A stretch of 64,000 nucleotides of DNA from Blastobasis lacticolella (GCA_905147135.1 LR990046.1:19064501-19128500), one strand, 5' to 3'. Shown: positions 1 to 10,650, counted from the first letter of the stretch. Numbers and translations are program-made. Notes: generated from the sequence alone by a model not told the origin.

Positions 1-545
1 CATTTTATATACTAAAACACTTTTATATTTCTATACCAGCTTTTAAATATTCTCCTATATTTTGTTTCTATAGGAACTTAACGTACCTACTGTTTCCAAT
101 AAAGTGGTTACGGTTTTCCAATAAATATGTCAACACAGACGCAGTTTTCCTTCCTGAAAATCAGAAAATTAAACAGAGACCAACTAAGTACCTTCTAAGT
201 AATATGAGAGAAACTCAATATGAAACTCCAACAATGAAGTCTCGCAAAGTTTTAAGTATTTCGTTAAGTAGAATTAAGTTACTCCAACGTCCAATGTTTT
301 TTTCCTATTTGATTGTCGAAAATAGGAGTCTTCTCATAGTATAAGATAAAACGAAATCAAAAACAACATACAAACTAACAACACAACAACAAACACAAAT
401 TAGACAAATTCTAATTTGTCTTTGTTGTTCTGTTTTATTTATTACTTAGTTTTTCGAATAAAAATTACCCACAGGTGAAAGATGTTATGTCTGTGATATC
501 ACCACATTCTGCAAATAAATATATTTGACTCTTTGTTGTAGTATT
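1..545. other. AT-rich intergenic sequence, no feature seen
   Basis: I see no coding frame with splice sites, no repeat shared with the rest of the window and no RNA gene here. Base composition is AT-rich like the rest of the intergenic DNA. Confidence 0.5.
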
Positions 546-735
546 TATAACACTTGTGGACCCGATGCGACTTCGTTCGCGTACACCTTCTTTACGCCTG
601 GCTACCCTTTTTTTCTAGCCCTTCCTCTTAAATAACTTCATCTATTGTTGAAAACCGCAATATCTATTGTTGTGATCCGTTGCGTAATTTAAAGATTTAA
701 GCGAACATAGGGATAGACGGCGGAAAGCGTATTTT
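546..735 (+). repeat. repeat-P copy (interspersed, possibly Helitron-derived)
   Basis: It starts near a GTGGACCCGATGCGACTTCG-like segment and ends with TCCGTTGCGTAATTTAAAGAT followed by a TTTTATAC stretch. The same 3' part recurs at 10800-10975 and, inverted, at 13085-13165. The related start ACTAGCGGACCCGAC is at 62247. Assignment to Helitrons rests only on the terminal CTAGT-like end when read on the other strand. Confidence 0.4.
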
Positions 736-744
736 ATACTTTGT

Positions 745-1038
745 AAATAATCAGATTTGGCAGGTCAGGTAATAACAGTGGAGCGACTGCCATCTGACCT
801 ACATGCTACTCGTACCAGGGGACCCTGACCAGACTGGATCATGGTTACACATCCAGTCGCCTGAATGTGAAGGTTTCGTCACGATGTTTTCCCTCACCGT
901 AAGAGCATCGGTTAATATTCAACTAATGTACATAACTCAGCAAACAATCATTGGTACATGGCTGGAGCGGGATTCGACCCCGGGACCTCTGGCTTACGAG
1001 TCAGATACTCCAACCGCTCGGCCACCGACGCTCTTTAC
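745..1038 (-). repeat. SINE-A copy (tRNA-headed SINE), head at 1038
   Basis: On the minus strand the copy starts with a tRNA-like head (A-box-like GGCCGAGCGG and a B box close to GGGGTCGAATCC), followed by the family body with blocks such as CGATGCTCTTACGGTGAGGG. This is one of about twelve copies in the window. The anticodon arm does not fold into a full tRNA, so it is a retroposon and not a tRNA gene. Confidence 0.75.
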
Positions 1039-1327
1039 TCGTATGTAAATCTGTTGGCAAATTAAATAAATAAATAGATTTCTGTATTTTGAGTTGATAC
1101 AAATATGATTAGTCTACACCGTGTATTAGCCGGTGTGGTTCGGTTAATATTAAATTTTACTAAAGCAATTACCGGACTCATAATTTTAGCCTTAATTTGT
1201 TTTTGGTTGGTCAATTTGCGCAGATGCGGTTAAGCTGAATGCTATTGTTATTATATTATGCAACTATTTTAAAGTTTGGTTTTATGTCTGCATTGTATGT
1301 GATTTTGTAGCTAATGAATATATTAAA

Positions 1328-1592
1328 GCCGTGTGGTGTCCGGCAGAGTAGAATAGCACCAATCCTTTACACTCATGGGTGTCGTACAAGGTGACTAATG
1401 TTTTCGATGCAAAAGATCAAGAGTCTCCGTAGTCTGGAAAATGGGCAGCAGCATTTTCCATTGTTATATTTAAACACTGCGATCTCCAACCCGCCTGCCA
1501 AGCGTGGAGATTATGGCAATAACCTCCCTTTTCGTGGAAGAGGCCCTAAGTCCTGCAGTGGACTGTTACGGGCTGTGATGATGAATATAATA
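1328..1592 (+). repeat. repeat-Q copy (SINE-like, about 260 bp)
   Basis: It starts GTGTGGTGTCCGGCAGAGTA and ends with GGGCTGTGATGATGA. Near-identical copies are at 42219-42480 (+), 16785-17035 (+) and 36645-36905 (-), with a short copy at 24885-25005 (-). The GAT tail matches SINE-A and the RTE 3' ends. Confidence 0.7.
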
Positions 1593-2184
1593 GATAGGGT
1601 ACGATATACAACTGTAGAAAATATCAAAGTAAAAATCAACATTTCTTTATTGAGTTGCACATTAAATCACTTTCTCAAAATCTAAAATAACTTCCTGAAA
1701 TATTTTAAAACAGTTGTTTTTTTCTTTGTAACATAAATAAAATACTTAAACGTTTAATAGATTAGATTAGATTAGATTTATTTATTTATCTATGAAAATT
1801 ACCTTATATTATTATACATTTCATAACATAAGTAACTCACAAGGATATCGTCTTAAATTTGAATATAACAATGTCATGGTAAATATACAAATATTAGTAG
1901 CATGTCAAATTATAAATCATTATATAATAAAATAAAAATTCGATACAATATGATAAGTGAGTAGGTATACAAACAATACCTAAGGATTAAAACATCATGT
2001 CAAATACAATAATCAATCAAAATATTTAAATTGTCAAACTTAATCAAAATAAAAAATATAAATTATAAGTAGGTATACTAACAATATACCTAGTTTAAAA
2101 ATAACAAGTTAATTAAAATAATCAAAATAGTACCGATACGGGTACAATAGTGTCGAATCAACCACAATAATAAATTAAATAATG

Positions 2185-5175
2185 TCAAAATTTCAATTCA
2201 TTATATTCTTTTATAGAATAAAGAGGATTAGATAATAAGAGGTCTCTCAGCCGGCGCCTAAATGTTTCGTCGCAAGATTCTTTTTTTAAATTTGCGGGTA
2301 GTCGTTCATAAAACGCTGGCCCGACAACGCGCGGGTTTTTATCAAGCAGAGCCAACCGCCGCGGAACAGACTTTAGTCGCCCCGTTTGCCGCGTGACTCG
2401 ACCCGGAATGTGCATGCGCTCGAAGTCGCATATGTTGCGTCGCGTCAACATTACAATGTCAAACACATATTGGGAGTACTGTGTTAGTATTCCATGTGTT
2501 TTAAATAATTCCTTACACGAGTGCCTCGGCCGCACACCCGCCATCGTCCGCAGAGCACGTTTCTGTATTATGAAAACACGGTTCGAATCACTTGAATCGC
2601 CCCATAAGATTATGCCGTACGACAACAACGAGTGAAAGTAGGCGTGATATGTTTGCAACAACGCTTCGTCAGACATAATAGGTTTTAGTTTCCGTAGGGC
2701 AAACACAGCACTGCTCAGCTTCTCACAAAGCATGTCTACATGTTGTTTCCAAGAAAGATTGCTATCCATGAAAAAACCAAGGAACCTGCAGTAATTGTTT
2801 ATAGGTATTGGACTCCGCAAGGACAGCGCCGGAGAGTTTCTGCACGAGAAAATCACGATGTTTGACTTATTCGCGTTGAGAATCAGGCCGTTCATTGTAA
2901 ACCACTCATGCAGCTGCGTGCATACACTGTCTATCTTGCGTTTAAGCTCTTCAAGCGTACGCGCGCTCACCACTACAGTAGTATCATCAGCGAACAATAC
3001 CATTAAACCTTCAATTACATATGACGGAAGGTCATTGATAAATATTAGAAATAGATAATTTCCGAGAGCAGATCCCTGCGGTATTCCAACCTCTATTTTA
3101 CCCACTTCAGACTTTATTTTCTTTCCGTCAATATTGACAGCCACGGTCTGCTTTCGGTTTTTTAGGAATGTACTGAGTAGTTGGTGTGTATTACTCTTTA
3201 TACCGTAACGCTTGATTTTTTCTAACAGTAAATCATGGTCGATGACATCAAATGCCTTAGACAGGTCGCAAAATATCCCTGCTACCTTATATTTATCATC
3301 TAAAGCAGTTGACACACAGTTATAAATTTTATAAGCAGCCGTCGTTGTGGACATGTTCTTTCTGTACGCAAATTGTTTGTCAGTAAGTAAGTCATTAGTC
3401 TCTAAATGGTGCATTAGTTGTTTTGACAGATAAGACTCGAAAATTTTTGATACTGCAGGTACCATGGTTAATGGCCTGTAATTGTCTACAGAGAACCTTT
3501 CACCCTTTCCTTTATATACTGGACACACTCTTGTACTCTTTAGTACGTCCGGGTATACACCGCTCGTAATCATGTTATTAAATAATTCGACAAGCAGTCC
3601 CGATATGACCGGCCAGATGCATAAAATTATGTTTAGAGATATATCGTATACGTCAAGGGTGTTGGGTTTCTTCAATAGAGTTTTTACAGTATTTGTCAGG
3701 TCATGGATTGTAAGTGTAGGTATGTTGAAGTCTGTTATGTCGCTATCTGTTAAAAAGGTGTTTAAATGTTGAATCGATTTTGCAGTATCTACTTTTCTTG
3801 TGTAGTTAGACGCGACGGATAAAAAGTGTTTGTTGAGGTAGTCTGCTACTTTACTAGGTGGGATGGGTTTTGAATCGTTGTCCTTTAAGGAAATGCTCTG
3901 AATGTTAGGTTTCACCGATACCTCTTCGTTTACAACACGCCACATTTCTTTTGAGGGATTGCTACTCTCATGTATTCGAGTTGCAACATACTTTTTACGA
4001 GCCGCCAACGATTCAGCCTTTATTAGCTTAGAATAATGGTCAATGCATGCGGAAATGTCTGTCTCTTCGGGATACTGTCGTCTAAATTCTGTGAAGTCAT
4101 TATGAATTTTTATATATTTATCTAAATCTTCCGTTAGCCATTTCGGATTTTTATTGCGTTTTTTGATAATATGTCGAATTGGAAAATGAATGTCAATATA
4201 GAATTTTAAAATGTCAAATAATTTATTAAATTTAGTGTTTATGTCAATATCATTATTAAATATAAAATTCCAATTATAATTTGCAATGTCAAAATAAAAT
4301 AGGGATATACATTCATCTTTAAACATTCTTTTTTCAATTTTATCATTGTGTTGTCTTTGGTGTGGCTGGTCTGTGGTTATTGTAAACAACTGCGCGTCGT
4401 GGTCACTAATGACGGTATGTATAGGTACAGCCGTTAAGTTGCCGCTATCGGACGGCACTATCCCACAGTCAATGGAGGACGAACTATCCGTGGACACACG
4501 GGTAGGGAATTCGACACAATTTATACATCCATAGCAATTTAAGATTTCATCGACGCGCTTCCGCTGACAATTATCTGACAAGTAATCCACATTTTGGTCG
4601 CCGACTAGAATAAACCTCTTATTCTCGTCAACCAACTTGCCCAGTAACAATTCCAATTTATTTAAATAAATGTCAAAGTCGCCATAACCTGTGCGATATA
4701 TCGCAATAACAACAAAATTTGTATTTAATAATTCAATTGCACAGAATTCGAAATGATATTGAACGACCAGGCTATGCAGGTCAGTTCGTTGGCGGTACGG
4801 AATATCGGTCCGTGTGTATAGCGCAACACCACCATGAGCGATGCACGTTCGACAGTAGTGATTTGCCAGTTCATACCCGCACAACCTAACTCGTTCAATT
4901 TCATATTTTTTGCACCATGTCTCACTGCACGCTAGTACATCTGGATTTTCAGTGCTTAATAATAAATCTAAAAGTCCCGTTTTGCTACAAATAGATCGAA
5001 CATTTTGGTGTAGTACAGTTATTGTGGTAAATTTTGCGTCTAGTGCGGTTTTAGTTGTGTACTGGGACTTTTTGAGTTTTTTGTACTTACAATATTGAAA
5101 CGCCGAATTTGGACACCGTATGGCCAGTGTTTCGAATTTCGCACCAAATGAACTTTGTTTGCGGGTACATTCAGC
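2185..5175 (-). CDS. LINE-A ORF2: endonuclease-reverse transcriptase
   Basis: This frame is open for 996 residues. An in-frame TAA at 5176-5178 bounds it upstream, and there is no ATG before the endonuclease core. The endonuclease shows the HQNVRSI start (catalytic Asn), SETW, GDQN and SDHD motifs. The reverse transcriptase shows YRPLTMVPAVSKIFE, FCDLSKAFD, GIPQGSALG and FADD, so the catalytic aspartates are present. The protein would nick target DNA and prime reverse transcription of the element RNA in the nucleus. It overlaps ORF1 by 136 nt in the -1 frame, so it is probably made by frameshifting or a non-AUG start. No stop codon or frameshift interrupts it. Confidence 0.9.
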   Translation of the reverse strand, partial: AECTRKQSSFGAKFETLAIRCPNSAFQYCKYKKLKKSQYTTKTALDAKFTTITVLHQNVRSICSKTGLLDLLLSTENPDVLACSETWCKKYEIERVRLCGYELANHYCRTCIAHGGVALYTRTDIPYRQRTDLHSLVVQYHFEFCAIELLNTNFVVIAIYRTGYGDFDIYLNKLELLLGKLVDENKRFILVGDQNVDYLSDNCQRKRVDEILNCYGCINCVEFPTRVSTDSSSSIDCGIVPSDSGNLTAVPIHTVISDHDAQLFTITTDQPHQRQHNDKIEKRMFKDECISLFYFDIANYNWNFIFNNDIDINTKFNKLFDILKFYIDIHFPIRHIIKKRNKNPKWLTEDLDKYIKIHNDFTEFRRQYPEETDISACIDHYSKLIKAESLAARKKYVATRIHESSNPSKEMWRVVNEEVSVKPNIQSISLKDNDSKPIPPSKVADYLNKHFLSVASNYTRKVDTAKSIQHLNTFLTDSDITDFNIPTLTIHDLTNTVKTLLKKPNTLDVYDISLNIILCIWPVISGLLVELFNNMITSGVYPDVLKSTRVCPVYKGKGERFSVDNYRPLTMVPAVSKIFESYLSKQLMHHLETNDLLTDKQFAYRKNMSTTTAAYKIYNCVSTALDDKYKVAGIFCDLSKAFDVIDHDLLLEKIKRYGIKSNTHQLLSTFLKNRKQTVAVNIDGKKIKSEVGKIEVGIPQGSALGNYLFLIFINDLPSYVIEGLMVLFADDTTVVVSARTLEELKRKIDSVCTQLHEWFTMNGLILNANKSNIVIFSCRNSPALSLRSPIPINNYCRFLGFFMDSNLSWKQHVDMLCEKLSSAVFALRKLKPIMSDEALLQTYHAYFHSLLSYGIILWGDSSDSNRVFIIQKRALRTMAGVRPRHSCKELFKTHGILTQYSQYVFDIVMLTRRNICDFERMHIPGRVTRQTGRLKSVPRRLALLDKNPRVVGPAFYERLPANLKKESCDETFRRRLRDLLLSNPLYSIKEYNELKF

Positions 5176-5936
5176 TTAAACGATGAGTAGCTGCCTCTTG
5201 TCGCCAACTGTTCGCATTCGACGCCTGTAATCTTCATCTGGCTTCTGATGTGCTGCAGAACGTTTTCGACAGTAGCATCCTCACACACGTTGAATAAGTG
5301 CAGACTGGTGAGACGTGGCGGGGCAGCTCGGAGTCCCTGGGGCATGGCCAATGGCTCGCTTGCGGGCAGAGCGTGTGGCTGCTGCTCCTCTGCACTGCAA
5401 CTAGCTGCAACTCGCTTGCCAGCACCAGACCTGCCTCTGGGTGGTGAGGCCTCCACGGCAGCGACACGCCGAGATCGTCCACGGGGCCGAAGGGCTCGAG
5501 TCGGGGGGCTAGGTTGCTCCGCTTGTACTGCCGGCGGCGCCGGCGTCGGCGTTGGTCGTGGTAGGACGTTATCAGTGACCTCATCAATATTATCAGTCTG
5601 TCCTATTAATGGTCTAGTAGTGCAGTCATCAGTGAAGTAGTCTAGACCAGGGGGCCCGGACTCATTCAGTGATGCGTATGTTACACCATGAAGCCTTTGG
5701 GGAATACTTGACATGCATGGATCTGTGACTGGTGAGTTTTTCTTTACAACATTTATGAGGTCATGTATTAAATGTCTTTGTTGTGTTAGCTCATCTTGCT
5801 GGTGTCTTATTATATCACAACAATCTGTGAGTTTCAAATCCATAGCCATTATTAGGTTTTCTAATTTTAAAATAACGTCCACCAACCTTTTGTCGTTGTC
5901 ATCTTTCGTGCTTGATTTTATTTTTGATGGTGCCAT
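5040..5936 (-). CDS. LINE-A ORF1: RNA-binding/chaperone-type protein
   Basis: The product has 298 residues and starts at MAPSKIKSST. Residues about 15-70 look like an amphipathic coiled coil (LENLIMAMDLKLTDCCDIIR). The middle (about 125-200) is rich in Pro, Arg and Ala. The C-terminal 80 residues (VENVLQHIRSQ to VQIRRFN) form the small conserved domain seen in ORF1 of related LINEs, and LINE-B has a similar one. In this group ORF1 proteins coat the element RNA. The 3' end overlaps ORF2 and contains the slippery heptamer described separately. Confidence 0.8.
   Translation of the reverse strand: MAPSKIKSSTKDDNDKRLVDVILKLENLIMAMDLKLTDCCDIIRHQQDELTQQRHLIHDLINVVKKNSPVTDPCMSSIPQRLHGVTYASLNESGPPGLDYFTDDCTTRPLIGQTDNIDEVTDNVLPRPTPTPAPPAVQAEQPSPPTRALRPRGRSRRVAAVEASPPRGRSGAGKRVAASCSAEEQQPHALPASEPLAMPQGLRAAPPRLTSLHLFNVCEDATVENVLQHIRSQMKITGVECEQLATRGSYSSFKLNVPANKVHLVRNSKHWPYGVQIRRFNIVSTKNSKSPSTQLKPH
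5076..5082 (-). promoter_or_regulatory. candidate -1 ribosomal frameshift site in the LINE-A ORF1/ORF2 overlap
   Basis: The minus strand reads A AAA AAC in the ORF1 frame (last A of ACA, then AAA, AAC). This is a canonical X XXY YYZ heptamer, 33 nt before the ORF1 stop. A -1 slip there leads directly into the ORF2 frame, which has no start codon of its own. I did not fold the downstream RNA. Confidence 0.55.
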
Positions 5937-6090
5937 GTCAATATTTTAAAGTGCAATACGTCAATTTTATACAAATAATTAATAATATAGTTGATTTAAT
6001 AGTATAATAATGTCAAAATAATATTTAAAATAAAATAAATAACAGTGAACGTCTGACTTGTTTGACAGCTGTCAAACTATTAGAGGTGGA

Positions 6091-7059
6091 AAAGGGTAAT
6101 TACCCAGCTGGCCGGGTGTTGTGACAAGGGGACCAAGGGTACGACAGTTGATAGTCGGAAGGTGTATATATGCCATGGAAGTTGGCGCATTTTTCTAGCG
6201 CGATGTAGGACGGTCAGCGCCATCTATGTGCATCATCATGTACTTGTAATGTGAGTATTGTTGAGTTTCCCAGCTGGAGCGACAGATATCGCTACAAGTT
6301 TATTTTTGAAGATTCGGCTATTTATCACATCTGAAAAAACTTTTTGACGTCCATAAACGGCTTCGTATGCGGTACAACGTTAATTCCCATTCCGACACAT
6401 TTGTGATATCACTGCTCCAACTTCAACGCGCTGACATCGGTTTAGAATATTTAACAGGCAACAGCGGCATTATCACGGACGGCGCAGCTTTGCTGAAATA
6501 ACATTTAACGACCAAACTACCAAAAACTTTGCGGCAAATGCCTGTTCGTTGACTATTACTTTATACCGTACCCGTATATTAGTTCTAATGGTGCCTACAG
6601 GTTGTTTAACACGTGTTTTATGTTTGAACGTTGGGAAGTTGTATGATTTATTGATACTGCTAACGTATGTCGAATTACCGATAACCCTTTTTAGTTTTGC
6701 GAGTTGTCTTTAAGGAGAGTGTTGTAGCAGTGGGCAACGCAAGGTCCCGGATGTCGTTAATGTCAATATGTGATGTACGGGGCCTACTGAAAACCAGCGT
6801 CACGGCGACTGTCGTGGTATATGCTGAGTGTCGCCCCATTGCACTCACCACATGGCACAGGTGATATTAGAGTATTTTTTTTTCTTTTTTCGTTTGTGTT
6901 AGTTTTTTTTTCTCTTTGAATATTTAAGTATTTTGTGATGTGTGCCTAAGTGTAATAAATGTATTTTACTTGCTTACTTACGTTTTACTATGTATGTGAA
7001 TTTTTGAGAAGCAAGAGTTGAAAACGGCTTATTGATTCGCACAGTGAAATGCAACGCAT
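6091..7059. other. intergenic sequence, no feature seen
   Basis: It includes a short perfect palindrome TTGACAGCTGTCAA at about 6060 at its left edge and T-runs near 6875-6915. There is no supported exon and no match to the repeat families named in this annotation. Confidence 0.45.
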
Positions 7060-7425
7060 TGCTCGCGCGCCGAGCCCGAGCGGATGCCGCGCCGCTCGCG
7101 GGCGTATCACTGCCGGCACCTTCGCGAGATTCTTACGCTTCCTTCATCATCATCTCGGTGTCATGTCCCACTTGCGCTCCTGCGCCACGTGAGGGCCCGG
7201 GGTCTGCCTTCGTACTCTTCCTGGCCCACTTCGGTCTTCGGCATCCTTAGTGGTGAGCTTGTCATTCTTGACGACGTCAAGCCATCGCTTCTTGGGCAGA
7301 TCTCTCCTTTCCATGCCTGGCAGAGGTGGCATGGCCAGACATTTGTTCCCTGCGTATTTCTTACGCTCCCTTAAGTAGTATAAAATAAAGTTGCTTTCGG
7401 TTGTGCGGCGAGCCGACCTTAGTCG
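7060..7425 (-). repeat. RTE-type LINE 3' coding fragment
   Basis: The minus strand encodes a KKRWLDVVKNDK segment followed by TTKDAEDR, the C-terminal signature of RTE-like endonuclease-reverse transcriptases (usually RPKKRWLD..). The frame is broken within 100 residues and there is no RT domain. The fragment is dead. Confidence 0.6.
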
Positions 7426-7439
7426 GTCCACGTCCCCCA

Positions 7440-8090
7440 CATCCGAAAAGCGACTATATTTTGTACTATGTAAGGATTACTATCAACTGCAATATGCTAT
7501 CCTGTAGTAGTAGATTGCTTTAGGTAAACTAAACTAGCAGTCCCCGGGGTTTTCATCCGCGTTCAGGCCGAAACTCCACCAACAGCTCATGGGATCCTTT
7601 CACTTTGTTCCTAATATTGAAAGGACATTCGTCATCGCTTACATAATGTATATTACCAATTTAAGAGTCATATTCCAGTGCACTTCCATTCCAAAAGGTG
7701 TTTGGAATAGAAAACACTTATAAATGACGGATCCGGTCAATAGCATGGAATCATGTGGTCATTAGTACGGACTCATGACGAAGAAAACGGAAGTGGGAGT
7801 GCGCCGCCTGGGGGGGGCGTGCTGACAGAGTCTCAGCGGTCATCACATTTCGTTTATTGAAAGTGTTATTTACGTTTGAAAATTATGTAATTTCAAAATC
7901 ACCTTTGAAATAAGAATGTAAATTAGCTCATCTGCCTACATTGTAATACCGCTTTGATTTCAAGTAAAATTACAAGTATGTGCAAAATTGAATTGGAATA
8001 AATACAGTGGAGTAAATGTGAACCTTTTCTTTGATTTATCTGGACGAATTACGATCTAATACTGATATCACTACCTGATCTGCAAAATCC
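7440..8090. other. intergenic sequence, no feature seen
   Basis: No coding signal and no recognised repeat. A short C/G-run (CTGGGGGGGGCG) lies near 7810. Confidence 0.4.
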
Positions 8091-8097
8091 TGGACAA

Positions 8098-8142
8098 TGG
8101 GTGGGTAGGGTAGAGTAGGGTAGAAGTAGGGGTAGGGGTTGA
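8098..8142 (+). repeat. short G-rich array (GTAGGG-type units)
   Basis: Irregular units of GGGTAGGG, GGGTAGAG and GGGGTAGG recur over about 45 bp. The larger array at 50575-50800 has the same unit. The units are too irregular to be an insect telomere (TTAGG). Confidence 0.6.
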
Positions 8143-8419
8143 ACAAAACGCGAACGAAGTCACTGCAAGCTAAATCGAAGTAATATTGGTACCCAAAACG
8201 TACAGAAACTCCACTTTAACCACAAATGTCTATCTGCGACTAAAAATAATCGATTTTCCTTATTTCCGTTGCCAGGTTTAATTAAAATCATATCAAATGC
8301 CCAGTGCATTTGCATTCGCTTGGCCCTCGCAATTGGAATGATATCAAGCTTAATTAGTTTTTAGCATTAGAGTTCTCTTCGTATAATTTTCGTAAATTAA
8401 ACTTCTACATATTTGTTTG

Positions 8420-8598
8420 TTGGCCCGGGATCTGCCTTGACTATGATCCAGGATTTGCCAGATCAGGTAATTACAGTAGAGCGATTGCCATATAACCACT
8501 GTGACCCTGTTAACAAGCAACCTTGACTAGATTGAATCATGGTTACATATACAGTCCCCTGAATGTGCAGGTCTAATCACGATGTTTTCCCCACCATT
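8420..8598 (-). repeat. SINE-A fragment (3' part)
   Basis: It shares the CCATGATCCAGGATTT..CAGATCAGGTAATTACAGT blocks of SINE-A in the orientation of the 745-1038 copy. It stops at the CACGATGTTTTCC block and runs straight into a repeat-R copy, so the tRNA-like head is missing. Confidence 0.65.
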
Positions 8599-8705
8599 GC
8601 ATTGGCGATAACCTCGGTGTTGCTAATGCCTTTAGGCAGCGGTGACCACTTTCCAGAAGGTGGCCTGCTTGCCTGTTTGCTTACCGTATAACATAAAAAA
8701 GGGTA
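8599..8705 (+). repeat. repeat-R copy (LINE 3' end type)
   Basis: It reads GCATTGGCGATAACCTCGGT, then the GGTGACCACTTTCCA..GGTGGCC block, and ends with an A-run after ACCGTATAACAT. The same unit ends copies at 15650-15775, 22910-23040 and 54145-54275. Confidence 0.65.
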
Positions 8706-9111
8706 CCAAGACCACATAGGTACTTTATTCAACTCACTGTCAGTGACAAAGTATAGGCAGCTGATGGAAAGCTGCAGCTTTCGCTATAACGCCTACGATT
8801 CACGCACTGACTGTTGAAATCGCAAAAATAGAGGTCACGTAGTATGGAAAATCGGCTTAAATATTTCAAATGGAGAACACGTATCAGACTAACTGAGCTC
8901 AGCGTGAGACGGCCGCCTACGTGAAGTGCGGCACCGTTGGTTATGTGTTCAACGACGAGACTTCTTCGTCATACGTACATCGCGGCGTCATCGGTAGCAC
9001 TCTAGGCGTATGTTTGCGGTTCAGGTTTGCTTACCAATTTTATATATTTATTTTATTTACTTTTTATTTGTATGTCTGTAATTAAAACATTATGCTTGTG
9101 CGTTGTGCTTT

Positions 9112-9815
9112 GGCGTACGAGGGCCCAGGTTTTGGCAGATCAGGTAATTACAGTTGAGCGACTGCCATCTGCTACCAAGGGAACCTGAAAAGATTGAATC
9201 ATGGTTTCACATTCAGTAGTCGGAATGTACAGATTTCATCACGATGTTTTCCTTCACTGTAATAGCATCGGCCAGTATTCAAAGTAAAAATGAGTAAAAA
9301 TGACTCAGAAAAGAGTTATTGGTACATGGATGCAGCGGGATACGAAGCCGGTACATGGGGTCTCAATATCGGTATATCTTTTTAAAACCGAGATTTTCGG
9401 TATTAACAAGAGCTCAATAATATATCGTTTTTATTGCATAAAAGTCATAGACAGACTTAAATAGTTAGAGGATTTCATATGAAAGGTTAATTTCTAGAAG
9501 AAAAATCTAATTTTAATTTCCACTATTATAGATCGGGGGATCTATCGATAAGTTTTTTCATTTACTATAGTATTTGAGAAAATGATATTGAAGCAAACTA
9601 TTGCGCGTTTTGTAAGGCTAGATGGTGATAAGAATATAAAATTGATTCTAATAGTGCAAAATTTATATATAGTTTTATTTTAACTGAATACCGAAAATCC
9701 CGGTTTTTATCAATTGAATACCGGTATTGTGAAGGCGTATTTTTCGTCCGGGATCCCGGTTTGCGACCCTTACCCGGTACCTCTCGCTTACGAGTCGGAT
9801 GCGCTCATAAGGTGG
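9112..9815 (-). repeat. SINE-A copy split by a MITE
   Basis: SINE-A runs from 9112 to 9354 and resumes at 9773-9815 with the family's CCCGGTACCTCTCGCTTACG block. The interruption is the 418-bp element at 9355-9772, flanked by an 8-bp duplication of SINE sequence. Confidence 0.75.
9355..9772. mobile_element. hAT-like MITE inserted in SINE-A
   Basis: The 418-bp insert is flanked by GCCGGTAC (9347-9354) and CCCGGTAC (9773-9780), an 8-bp target-site duplication with one mismatch. Both ends read GGGTC(T/G)CAA inward. Subterminal inverted repeats carry ACCGAGATTTTCGGTATT on one side and its near-complement on the other. An 8-bp duplication with GGGTC-type ends fits hAT transposons. There is no transposase ORF, so it is non-autonomous. 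Confidence 0.75.
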
Positions 9816-10390
9816 ACTACATAACGTTAACATTATATATCTATATTTATGCAAAGTAATTTAAGTATTAACATTAGGAAATTAAAAAGTACGTACTATG
9901 TGGAAGATTATGACTCCCACAAATGAAGTCAGGATTTTTGTTATAAAACGATTGTTTACAGCTGTAACTAGCTTTTATTTTCGTTACCGTATCCTTGAAC
10001 AGAGTCGTATATATTCCACTATAGCTGAGTAAGTCTTCTATCATAATATTATGCGGCAAGAATAGCCGGAGACATACGTGGGTTGCGAGCACTAAAACCC
10101 CATGACACGGCCTTAGACGCCATATTGCATTCTCTCCGCGAATCCCACAAAACCGTTCCTTATTTCGCTCCTTATCACGGCTTTATCTGGTGCCATCGAG
10201 CTACGAGCTTCTAGCGGATTTAGGCCCGTTGTAATTGAGCACTTGGCAATATTCCCAGGACGACCGATTGTGAGGTCAGTTTCTTATTTAGTCAGATTCG
10301 GATTACGTCAGACTTTCATTAGGTTAGAGATTTGTACAGTCAAAGACACGAGTCCGCGAAAATAATGTAAAATTTTTTTATATTTTACTG
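9816..10390. other. intergenic sequence, no supported gene
   Basis: The segment at 10100-10265 is less AT-rich than its surroundings but shows no open frame with splice sites that I can defend. No shared repeat was recognised. Confidence 0.4.
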
Positions 10391-10394
10391 TTAT

Positions 10395-10650
10395 GCGACT
10401 CATCACCACCATCGTCATCATCTTGCCGTAGCCTGGGTCTACTTTCCTACATCGCCTTGTCCATTTAGTTCGGTCAACGGCAACCATGTTATCCTTACAT
10501 CAAGCCATCGCTACCGCCAGCAACTTCCGCTTAAGGTCTGTGGCAGTGGAGGTCACATATTACTGTGTCCACACAGGTAGTCTCCAACACCGGCGCTCTA
10601 CCATGTTGCCAACCAAAGAATGGCGTCTAGTCTCTTGCCATCGAAAGCTA
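10395..10650 (-). repeat. RTE-type LINE 3' fragment
   Basis: The CATCATCTTGCCGTAGCCTG start on the + strand is the complement of a (GATGAT) tail joined to an RTE-like 3' end (a PGYGKMM-type reading). The rest is degenerate and has no open frame. Confidence 0.4.

Larger units (their letters stand above)
1757..6090 (-). mobile_element. LINE-A: nearly full-length non-LTR retrotransposon (Jockey/CR1 group)
   Basis: The element reads on the minus strand: a 5' UTR up to about 6090, ORF1 (5936-5040), ORF2 (5175-2185), an AT-rich 3' UTR and a 3' tail of four AATCT units at about 1757-1778. The ORF2 product carries an apurinic-type endonuclease and a reverse transcriptase with all the core motifs I can check, so the copy may be recent. 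A 5'-truncated relative with a similar C-terminus and an (AAATCT)n tail lies at 39056-39781. The exact 5' end and target-site duplication were not found. The clade within the Jockey/CR1 group is not resolved by eye. Confidence 0.85.

Noticed and set aside
5248..5640. 130-residue plus-strand frame
   Set aside because: Antisense shadow of the Pro/Arg-rich part of LINE-A ORF1, caused by its GC-rich codons.
7150..7440. 96-residue minus-strand frame as a host gene
   Set aside because: It carries the KKRWLD signature of RTE-type LINE C-termini and lacks the rest of a gene.
8098..8142. Telomere-like repeat
   Set aside because: The unit is irregular GGTAGGG, not the insect TTAGG, and the array is short and internal.
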